DNA from: Typha latifolia
Lineage: Eukaryota; Streptophyta; Magnoliopsida; Poales; Typhaceae
Reading direction: 5' to 3'
Assembly: GCA_019914945.1 (NCBI GenBank)
Contig: CM034105.1
Span: 7,130,001 to 7,194,000 of the forward strand
DNA: 64,000 nt
In this document: positions 55,510 through 64,000 of the stretch, one piece after another
Numbering within the stretch: the stretch's first letter is position 1
Layout: the number at the start of each line of letters is the position of its first letter
Program-made: the position numbers and the translations under genes
The notes under the pieces: generated by a model
The model's database searches: none
Told to the model about the DNA's origin: nothing
What the model saw: the letters and a program-made list of their open reading frames with translations, nothing else

Positions 55510-56565
55510 ATGTAACCTAGTTCAAAGTACATAAATCAACATTAAAAATAGGACTAGCTAATTAAGTTCGAGGTTTAGCCTCAAACCAAAAACAGTCTTA
55601 GAAATTATCGCAACTGATGACATTTAAATATCTCTAAAAAATCTATTTTACTTAGAATGATAAGAGACAATTAAAATACGAAAGATATGGCATAATCAAA
55701 CACAACAGTTTTAACGTGGAAAAACCTCTTATCAATCAAGGGTTAAAAAACTATGGATCTCTTTTATGAGATCAAACCAAGCATTATAAAAATAGTTGTT
55801 ACAAAACATTTATAACCCGATCGTTATTTCTCACAATCCTCTTGATGATGATTTGCTTGACTCCCCCTTAATGCACCACTTTTCATACTTAGTATCCAAC
55901 CTTGATGACCCTTAAGGTTGTAGGCTTGCCATTATAACCCTTGAGATAATGTCGAATTGAATCTTTAATATGGTGGAACTCCAACAATATGAAACATTAT
56001 CTCCCCAAATCCCCCTTTGAATGATCTTTAAGGAGATTTTTTGGCCTCTAGGAGTTACCCCTTTTCTTCAAGGCTTTCTCTTTTATAGCCCCCAAAAGGT
56101 AAGCTTCTCAAACACTAATCTAGACTGAAAAAGTGAATATTTTCGACATGTTTTCACAGGTTCTAACAAATCGATTGAAAGCTGCTTTGAATAACTTATA
56201 AAGCTCTCAGGGAAATCTTGTTCGAAGTTTGTTCAAACAACTTCAAATAATCGAAGTTGGTTCAAACTTTGAACAGACTACTCATCAGTACTTTTTGGAG
56301 CTCTTAGAAAAGTTTCGTTCGAACTCATTCGGACAAGCTTTGAACGAACATCGAACAAGCCTCAGATAGACTTCAAACGAACTTCGTACAAACTTCAAGC
56401 AGGCTTCAAATGAACTTCGAACAAGCTTCAAATGAACTTCAATCTTTGTCATATAGCTCCATTTATCTTCCAACTCCATAAAATATTTATGCCACAGCTC
56501 ATACAATAAAAACTAGAAAAATACATTATGACTAACTTTGTTTAGTCACCAATTTGCTAATTACA
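55510..56565 (-). mobile_element. Second copia-like (I-family-type) LTR with a TTCGAAC/TTCAAAC array
   Basis: The segment has AACGTGGAAAAACC near 55713, as in the LTR at 51285. A minus-strand TATA box (GGGCTATAAAAGAG) is at 56080-56092. Directly upstream, 56220-56445, is an array of TTCGAAC, TTCAAACGAACTTCG and GAACTTCGAACAAGC. Boundaries (TGTAACCTAG ... TAATTACA) are tentative and I find no target duplication. Confidence 0.5.
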
Positions 56566-57255
56566 AAACCTAATAACAACAGCTTTGGCAAGATGAGTTT
56601 GATTAGATCTCCACATTATAACTGTTATGAGATGATGAAACGTATATGCCATATTTAAACACACATTTATGCCATTTTGCCTATATAGTGTGAAGTTTCA
56701 GAGAAAAGGTAGAGTGATGCAGGACAACGTCTTGATTGTCGAGTTGAAAAGAAAAAGTAGGGAGAAATAATTAAACCCGTGGAATCCACCAATCGGGGTG
56801 TCGGAATCCACCGACGTTGGAATCCACCGACGTTGGAATCCACCAACACTCAATAGGCAAAAGCTCTCAAAATATTTATTAACCCATAAAAGATGATTAC
56901 AAACCTTTATATAGGCAAAATAAAATAAAAAATAAAAGATAAAAATAGCCCTAGAAGGTAACTAGTCACAACCCTCGTTAAGCCAAAGGGCCATGGGTGT
57001 AGCCCTTTTGTGCTTACGAGAATAAATGTGATGAAAAGTAGTGTCCCCACCAACTCTCCCGGGTTGGAAGAAACTCGACCCAATCGAGTGGCTCTAATAG
57101 TACTCCAAAATGTCAGGGTCAAGCTGTTGTAACTCCTTGCGAGTGATCCACGTACAATTAGACTCTGGTCGCCCGTGCCATCAAATGAGAAAACGATGAA
57201 CCCCTCCTTCTGCATTAGATGTTATTTGATCATCTAAAATAACGTCTATCTTTTC

Positions 57256-59679
57256 TTATGATGTGGATGGAAAAGGAGAAGTGGTAGGTGGCACAGCAGG
57301 GATGTCTAGAATGGTAGTAGATGTAGTATAGGGTTCGGTAGGGATATGCATAGGTGGATGGTAGGCTGCTAGATCCTCAATATTAAAAGTACAACTAATA
57401 TCATAATCAGGAGGAATATCAATGACATAAGTGTTAGCACTGACACGTTTCAGAACTTGGAAAGGTCCTGCACTACGGGCATGCAACTTCGAATAGCTCC
57501 CAGAAGGGAATTGTTCAAGTCTGAGACGAATCATAACATAATCTCCAACATCGAACTCCTTGGCACGTTTGTGCAAGTCGGTATGTATTTTATACTGGTG
57601 ATTACTCGCCTCAATTCGCTTGGTGATCTCTTGATGCAAAGAATGAACATAATGTGCAAATGCTTCGACAGACTCAAAGACTCTAGAATGAGATGACATA
57701 GGTAACAGATCTAGAGGTTTGCATGCTTTAAAACCATGAACAATTTCAAATGGGCTCATGCCAATAGACCTATTAATGGAGTTATTATATGCAAATTAGG
57801 CTATAGGAAGAATGACATCCCAGTTGTTGTTATGATTATCCACGAGACAGCGCAAAAGATTTCCAAGACTACGATTAACAACCTTGGTTTGACCATCGGT
57901 TTGAGGATGATAGGCAGTAGAAAATTTTAATTTTGTGCCAACCATATAACATAAGGTTTTCCAAAAATAGCTCATAAAGCGAACATTCCGATCGGAAACA
58001 ATAGTTTTTGGAAGACCATATAACTTGACGATATGGGCAAAGTACAATTTAGCCACTCGTGACACATCAGAGGTCTTAGCACAAAGAATAAAATGAGTCA
58101 TCTTAGAGAAGCGATCTATAACCACGACGATTGAATCATGTTTTCTAAATGTGCAAGGCAATCCTAGGAAAAAATCCATACTAATCTCCTACCACGGGTG
58201 ATCAGGCACAGGTAACGGAGTGTAAAGTTCAGTGTTTTATTTTCTGTGCTTTGCTAACTGACAAGTCCTACATTGACCAACTAATTTTGCAACGTCATCT
58301 TTGAGACTTGGCCAGTAGAATTGGCGCTCCACTTCCTCAATGGTTTTATCATGTCCAAAATGACCCGATAGGCCACCGGCATGGATCTCCCAAACAAGGA
58401 AGTCACGCACGGACGTACGGGGAACACAAAGCTTGTTAGCCTTAAACAGATAACCGTCTTGGAGGGAATAACTGTCCAAAGCTAAGTTCGGATCAGTTAG
58501 CAAAGTGAGAACGATTTCGCCAAAGTCCGGACAAGTTGTATAATCTTCCTTCATTTTGTCAAACCCAATGACTTTGATGCTAATGGCAGACAGAAGGTTA
58601 ACTCTTCAGCTAAGCGCATTAGCTGCCTTATTCTAAACCCCAGCTCTATGTTTGAGTACAAAAGTGTACTCCTGTAAGAACTCGATCCAACGAGCATGTC
58701 TCGAATTTAGTTTCTTCTAAGAATTTAGGAATCGAAAAGCTTCGTAGTCGGAATAAAGCACGAATTCATGTGGAAGTAAATAATGGCGCCAAAAGCGTAA
58801 AGCTTAAATAACCGCATAAAAATCCTTATCGTAAGTGGAGTACTTTTGCTTAGCCACATTTAGTTTTTCGCTGAAATATGCAACAGGATGGCATTCCTGG
58901 CTAAGGACACCGCCGATCCCGCTGCCTGAGGCATCACATTCTACCTCGAAAGCTTTAGAAAAGTCAGGAAGACGCATTACAGGTGCTATTGTCATTTTCT
59001 TCTTAATCTCCTCAAAAGTCTTATTTGCTGCCTTACTCCAATGAAAATCTCCTTTCTTCAAGCAAGCAATAATCGGCGACATGATAGTACTAAACCCTCG
59101 AATGAAGCGGCGATAAAAAGTAGCAAGGCCATGAAAGCTACGCACATCATGAATATTTCGTGGTTCCAGCCAATCAACAATTGCCTTGATCTTCTCAGGT
59201 CAGCGCGGACTCCTTCTGAAGAAACCAAAAAATCTTAAGAAGATGACTTGATCGACAAGAAAAGAACACTTCTTTCTATTGCCATAGAGTTGAGCAGCAC
59301 GAAGTGCTAGATAGACATGACACAAATGGTCCAAATGAAGCTCTTTTGATCGACTATACATCAAAATGTCATCAAAATACACCACAAGAAATTTTCCCAT
59401 GAATGGGCGAAGCACTTGTGTCATAACACGCATGAAAGTGCTTGGGGCATTTGATAAACCGAAAGGCATTACCAACCATTCATACAACCTGTCTTTCGTC
59501 TTAAAAGCAGTTTTCCATGCATCGCCTGGGCGAATTCGGATTTGGTGATAACCACTTTTAAGATCGATCTTAGAGAAAATTGAAGCTCCCGCCATCATAT
59601 CAAGCATGTCATCAAGTCGTAGAATAGGAAAATGATATTTGAATGTTATTCTATTGATGGCTTGACTATCGACACACAT
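57256..59679 (-). pseudogene. K-element RT, RNase H and integrase
   Basis: Minus strand. RT (59679-59200) has [55 protein letters not shown] and the catalytic [11 protein letters not shown]. RNase H (59145-58804) has [16 protein letters not shown] and [18 protein letters not shown]. Integrase zinc binding is at 58554-58237 (GLSGHFGHDKTIEEVERQFY and CRTCQLAKHRK). The integrase core is at 58179-57796 (VVVIDRFSKMTHFI, TIVSDRNVRFMSYFW and AYHPQTDGQTKVVNRSL). The C-terminal domain (57759-57256) has GPFQVLKRVSANTYVIDIP. I see no chromodomain. Stops and frameshifts separate the blocks. Confidence 0.88.
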
Positions 59680-59682
59680 ACG

Positions 59683-60519
59683 CTAGGACCCATCCTTCTT
59701 TGGCGTGAGCAAGGCAGGCACAGCACAAGGGCTTAGGCTCTGGCAGATGAAACCCTTCATAAGAAGTTCATTTACTTGATGTTGCAGTTCAGCATGTTCT
59801 TTGGGGCTCATTCGATAGTGTGGCAAATTTGGGAGAGACGCTTCAGGGACAAAGTCAATTGCATGTTGGATATCGCGTAAATGAGGCAATTGGTCCGGCA
59901 GATCATCTGGGAACACATCTTGAAACTCATTTAGTATAGGAGCAGATTCGTCGGATGATGGAGTGAAGGTAGTGCTCCCAATTTCACGAGCCACTAAGGC
60001 AAACATAATAAAGCCTTGGTTTTCTTCCTTTTCAAATTCTTTAGAATTTTTTATGTGCAAACCCTTTTTACTTGGAGCATTTTTCTTGTTATCTTTATTA
60101 ATTATTTTAAGGCGCATAGGATTTATCTTAATCTTTTTGCCTTCAAAATTGAAAGAGCACGAGTTGGAACGCCCAAAAATAGTTACATCAAAATCAAATA
60201 ACCAAGGGCAACCTAAAATGATATGCCCTATATCCATCGGCACAATGTCACACAACACATATTCCTTATATGAAAGGAAAGTGATAGGAATGAGGAATCT
60301 CTCATTTATAGCAATGGAAGAATCATTTACCCAAGATACCTTATAAGGATTCGGATGAGGTGTAGACTTTAACGCCAAGCGAGATATAACGTTAGAAGAG
60401 ATGACATTAATACAACTCCCACTATCGATGATGACTTTGCAATCTTTAGTCCCACATTTAATGTAAGTGTGGAATATTGCATTCCTTCGCCAATCATCGA
60501 TCTCTCGGGGTTGCGTCAA
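59683..60519 (-). pseudogene. K-element aspartic protease to RT start
   Basis: A 278-codon minus-strand frame. The protease catalytic site is VIIDSGSCINVISS (residues about 29-42) and the flap end is HIILGCPWLFDFDV. After a Lys-rich linker comes the RT lead-in LPNLPHYRMSPKEHAELQHQ and SLSPCAVPALLTPKKDGS. The frame stops at the codon that should be Trp of KDGSW (TAG), after which [10 protein letters not shown] continues in phase. That single nonsense change separates protease from RT here. Confidence 0.85.
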
Positions 60520-60655
60520 AGCGCAACGAACGACACCAACAGTATAGTATCCATAATCATGATCTTCGTCACTATCTTGGACATCATTAGGGTCAGGTTC
60601 ATAAACTTGTTCATCAAGCTCATTTTTCCCAATAGTGTCATCATGTTCTCCAAGA

Positions 60656-61020
60656 TAAAAGGCCTTTCGAGGATAGTTTGAGGCTACATGACCAACTTGT
60701 TTGTATTTGTAACATCGACGGGGGTCATTAACAGGGCCCCTTTCCTTTGTTAGGTTGGGCAGGTGCGGCAGTTTGGGTAGTTCTGGTAGGTACCGGTGGT
60801 GGTGGAGCTTTTACACCAGCAGGTGCGTAACTGGGAGGGGTGCGCCGAATAGGTCGCCTAGGGAATTGTTGCCTATTAACCATCTCGTAGCTCAACACAA
60901 GAGTGTAAGCTTGGTCCAAGGAGGTAACCTTCCGAAAAACTAACTCTCTTCAAATGTCGTTGTTAAGGCCACGCCTAAAATGACTCAGTGTCATCCTCTC
61001 ATCCTCCACAACATGGAGTA
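60656..61020 (-). pseudogene. K-element gag C-terminal remnant with degenerate zinc knuckle
   Basis: Minus strand: VVEDERMTLSHFRRGLNNDI, a TGA, then RELVFRKVTSLDQAYTLVLS, a proline-rich stretch, and RRCYKYKQVGHVASNYPRKA. The last is a CCHC zinc knuckle (CYKCxxxGHxxxxC) in which two cysteines are now Tyr, so it cannot bind zinc normally. Nothing upstream of VVEDERM resembles gag, so the N-terminal two thirds are lost. Confidence 0.8.
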
Positions 61021-62508
61021 ATAACCAGAATAACCTACAGTCACTTATGAAGTTTTCAGTAAGAGCCAGCCAGACTCAGCAAAAAAATTGCAAACCAGTA
61101 GTACAAGCCCCCGAGATCGAGACGAGGACTGCAAATATGTCTAGACTTTCCCTCTAACCTAGCTAGTTCTACCGTTAATATTAATTGTTTTTTTTTTGTA
61201 ACAAACAAAAAGAAGTAGGTAGGCAATATCAAGCTCAAGCGCTTATTGAAATAAAACAAATGAATTAAGCAATGTAAATAGGTAGGCAATAGCAGGGCAA
61301 TAACGGCTCAATATGGTTATGATCCACACTAACAGAAAGACAGTTGCTATTTTAAGACTAACAAATAACAGTAAAGAAAGGATGGATGTTACCGAATGTC
61401 GCATGTCTACTGTAGAGGGTGGTCATGATAACAGTGGTTGGAATCCGACAACAGCGGCGGTGGCGACGACTGCGGTGGTAGAGAACAGCGGCGGCGACTG
61501 CGGTGGTAGGGAACAGCGGCGGCGGTTGCGGTGGCAGGGAGCTGCAAGAATGGCAGTGATGACTGTGATGATGTAGTGGCAGGACCGCGCAGGGACTGTA
61601 GCGACGGCAGTAGTAGAGCGGCGACGGCGGTGGAGATGGGCTGCGGCAAGGGCGGTGGAAGATGACGATGGGTTTGGATTGGGTTGTAGGTAAACGGGTC
61701 GGTTGTGGGTAGGTTTCTACCGATTCACTAAGGCTAAAAGATGGGCTAAGTTAGGCTGGTGGGCTTACTTGGTTAGTGGTCTTTGGGTTTTGGAATGAGG
61801 AAAGGTTTAGGCTAGTGGATTAATGGGATTAGGTTTTAGGTTGGTTGGGATTAAGTTAGGAAAGTAGATAAGATAGGTATTTATCCTAAAATTAGAGGAA
61901 CTAATTTTTAAAAATTATGGAAACCAATCCCTAAAATTTTGGAAAATAATCCCCAAAATTATGGAAATTAATTCCAAAATTATAGAAACTAATTTCCTAA
62001 AATTAAGGAAAGGTAAATAAGAAAAAGAAAAAAAATATCTTCTAAAGTTAATTTCAAAATTTTCAAAATTCAAAATTAAAGATAAAGATGAAACAAATAA
62101 ACTGAATTTCGAAAAAAAAATTTCTCTCTTTTTTTCTTCATAGAGCTCTGTCGTCTGTTTTTTCTCTCTTTATTTTTCTTTTCTTTTTTTCAGAGAGCTC
62201 TTTTTTTTCTCTCTCTCTTTTTCTAGAGAGCTTTTTTTTTAATCTAAAACAGGGAAAGAAAATCTATTGAATAAAGCTTACTTGTGATTATCTCCTTGTG
62301 TTGAGATTTGGTGATGGTAATGGTTTATTGTTTTCCTCCTTGAGGGTGATCTCCTCGCATAACTCGGATCCAGATCCGGATCCGGATCCTAATGTTATCG
62401 GGTGACGGATCTCGTAGCGATCTTGTGTTCGTGGAGCGATTGATCTAACGAAGAAAAGATGAGGTGCTGTGTAGAATCCAAGCGGTGGAGCGTCCATAAA
62501 CTAGGAAA
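61021..62508 (-). other. K-element leader with short tandem repeats in place of gag
   Basis: About 1.5 kb between the PBS and the gag remnant. It contains three copies of a roughly 28-bp unit (ACAGCGGCGGCGACTGCGGT, 61455-61545), a degenerate roughly 25-bp A/T repeat (AATTATGGAAACTAATTCC, 61890-62010), poly-T/CT runs (62130-62240) and GATCCGGATCCGGATCC (62370). No coding sequence is recognisable. Confidence 0.55.
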
Positions 62509-62846
62509 CGATCTGCTCTGATACCAAAGCTGATGCTTATAGAGTTGAGAAGAAAATGTAGGGAGAAATAATCAAACCCGTGGAATCCACCAATTGGTGT
62601 GTTGGAATCCACCGACGTTGGAATCCACCAACAAACACTCAATAGGCAAAAGCTTTCAAAATATTTATTAATCCATAAAAGATGATTACAAGCCTTTATA
62701 TAGGTAAACTAAAGTAAAAAATAAAAGATAAAAATAGTCTTAGAAGGTGACTAGTCACAACCCTCGTTAAGCCAAAGGGCCACGGGTGCAGCCTTTTTGT
62801 GCTTACGAGAATAAACGTGACGAAAAGTGGTGTCCCCACCATAGAG

Positions 62847-63190
62847 GAATTGATTACTTGACTCATGCTAGTTTGCCTGATATATAGTTCACAATGTAAG
62901 AGAAATATCAAGTATCAACTGTAGAAACACGCTACTCGCAAATGTGGCAAGATGTCTTAGGCGGTACAAGTAGATGTTGGAAGATGAAACCAAGTCATGG
63001 ACTCACTAAACCATAGAGCTTAGGGAAACCCCAATGCCATGTAAAAGAAATAAAACTCCTATTTGAACAAACATACATTGAGTGATATATCACTTTTTAA
63101 AGTAGGAAATAACCATATAATAAGCTCCTGGAGATGAAGAGTTAAGAGCACATGGGAAATATATGCTACTAAGTTTAAGTTGCATTTTCT
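62847..63190. other. Short unassigned stretch between two elements
   Basis: No ORF or repeat recognised. It begins at the TAGAG target duplication of element K, so it represents the pre-insertion site on the right side. Confidence 0.4.
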
Positions 63191-63191
63191 A

Positions 63192-63637
63192 TGTTACACT
63201 GATAATGGTTTTTATGTTGGTCAATAATTGTAGCAACATATTCATGAATGCCACCCAAAACATGAACCCATAATGCAATAACTTACCATAAACACAACCA
63301 CTAAAACTGATGCACCCCTACTAACATTTGAAGTCTATATCTAATCAAAGAGGGATAACTACAGAAAGCAGATGGGCAATTCAATCATAACTTCACAACC
63401 AGAGGCATCAGGAAGACGAAGATACCATCTGCTTTTCCTATTTAGTAACTTTTATTATAAGTCCAGCCAAAAAGGATTTAATTGTACTAGAAGAAAAGGT
63501 AACACAGACGCCATCCTATTCTAACAGGACTGTGACGAATGGAAGAACTCTGATGTATTCACATTGAGAATGAGTATAAATACATGGTTGAAGTATATTG
63601 TCCCTCAGGTACATGATAAGAGTATATACATTAACAC
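63192..63637 (-). mobile_element. Ty1/copia 3' LTR (left boundary tentative)
   Basis: On the minus strand the pol stop is followed by GATTTTGAAGGGGGG, a strong polypurine tract, and then TGTTAATGTATATACTC, the LTR start at 63637. A TATA-like GTATTTATACTC lies at about 63572-63583. TGTTACACTG at 63192 is a candidate far end. The partner LTR lies beyond the window. Confidence 0.55.
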
Positions 63638-63649
63638 CCCCCTTCAAAA

Positions 63650-64000
63650 TCAAGGTGGATCAAACACAAGGAGTTTGCTAACTAGATATCTAAAGCACGG
63701 AGTGGGATGCGATTTGGTGAAGAAATCTGCTATTTGCTCCATAGATGATATATGTGGTAGACTAATAGTGCCAGCTAAAAATTGATGTCGAACAAAATGA
63801 CAATCTACCTCAATATGTTTTGTTCTCTCATGAAATATAGGATTGCTTGCAATCTCTATAGCACTCCTGTTATCACAATAAAGAGCAGTGGGTGTAGGAG
63901 TTGCTATGCCAATATCTCCTAATAGACTGCAAAGGTGAATGATTTCCTTAGAAGTAGTGGTCATGGCTCTATATTCTGCTTCAGTACTAGAGAGAGAGAT
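63650..64000 (-). CDS. Ty1/copia polyprotein, RNase H C-terminus (partial)
   Basis: The frame enters from the right edge with ISLSSTEAEYRAMTTTSKEI, then TALYCDNRSAIEIASNPIFH and ERTKHIEVDCHFVRHQF. It ends near 63652, next to a polypurine tract. SLSSTEAEY and the CDNxSAxxIAxNPxxHxRTKHIExDxHFxR block are invariant in plant copia RNase H, where the Glu and Asp are catalytic. Within the window the frame is intact, so this element may be comparatively young. The rest lies beyond 64000. Confidence 0.9.
   Translation of the reverse strand: MSLSSTEAEYRAMTTTSKEIIHLCSLLGDIGIATPTPTALYCDNRSAIEIASNPIFHERTKHIEVDCHFVRHQFLAGTISLPHISSMEQIADFFTKSHPTPCFRYLVSKLLVFDPP

Larger units (their letters stand above)
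56715..62841 (-). mobile_element. Structurally complete Ty3/gypsy element (K) with perfect TAGAG target duplication
   Basis: Flanked by TAGAG at 56710-56714 and TAGAG at 62842-62846. The 3' LTR is 56715-57052 and the 5' LTR is 62531-62841 (minus: TGGTGGGGACAC...GCATCA). The PBS TGGTATCAGAGCAGATCG lies at 62509-62526 and the polypurine tract CCGGGAGAGT next to 57052. The LTRs differ by several substitutions and a small indel near the GCATCA end. Pol is nearly complete in order, but gag is mostly absent and stops are present. There is no TTCGAA array in these short LTRs. Confidence 0.92.

Overview
The window looks like repeat-rich nuclear DNA of a flowering plant. The evidence is intron-containing host genes with plant-type homologues (a STICHEL-like AAA+ protein and a mitochondrial succinate dehydrogenase iron-sulfur subunit), many chromodomain Ty3/gypsy LTR retrotransposons primed by initiator tRNA-Met, a Ty1/copia element, a CACTA (En/Spm) transposon and long AT-rich decayed stretches. 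I do not name a species.

Layout. 1-17457: a nest of minus-strand LTR elements. An old chromovirus pol remnant (F) has received an E-family element (641-1596 is its LTR), an E solo LTR (3071-3982, target duplication AAAGA) and a G-family element from 4579. G was itself hit by a non-autonomous E element (4846-8873, target duplication GAGAA) whose interior carries a WW-domain gene fragment. Then come a truncated C-family LTR (9928-11278), about 2.7 kb of AT-rich decayed interior, a second copy of the gene-carrying interior without the WW segment, and gag/LTR remnants. 18308-33250: a five-exon STICHEL-like 2 gene on the minus strand with consistent splice phases (predicted 885 residues). Its last intron holds a chromovirus (19239-about 25375), and another intron holds a complex of interleaved inverted repeats. 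35865-46036: a second nest (C' hosts B, B hosts C1, C1 hosts an A solo LTR), again datable by target duplications. 46729-46909: the terminal exon of SDH2. 47728 to about 52720: CACTA transposon remains broken by a C solo LTR and a copia-like LTR. 52755-53785: an LTR followed by six tandem primer-binding-site-like units. 56715-62841: a structurally complete gypsy element with perfect TAGAG target duplications but a gutted gag. 63190-64000: the 3' end of a Ty1/copia element running off the window.

Main patterns. (1) Several LTR families, including a copia-like one, carry arrays of the CpG-rich palindrome GCGTTCGAACGC just upstream of the LTR TATA box. Close relatives with the same core promoter carry a different U3 without it, so the array behaves like an exchangeable module. 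(2) A primer-binding-site motif is tandemly repeated with a 20-21 bp period. (3) A non-autonomous LTR element carries a WW-domain fragment resembling plant DRH1/RH40 RNA helicases. The only genes that look functional are the STICHEL-like gene and, if its other exons exist outside the window, SDH2; every transposon reading frame seen is broken.
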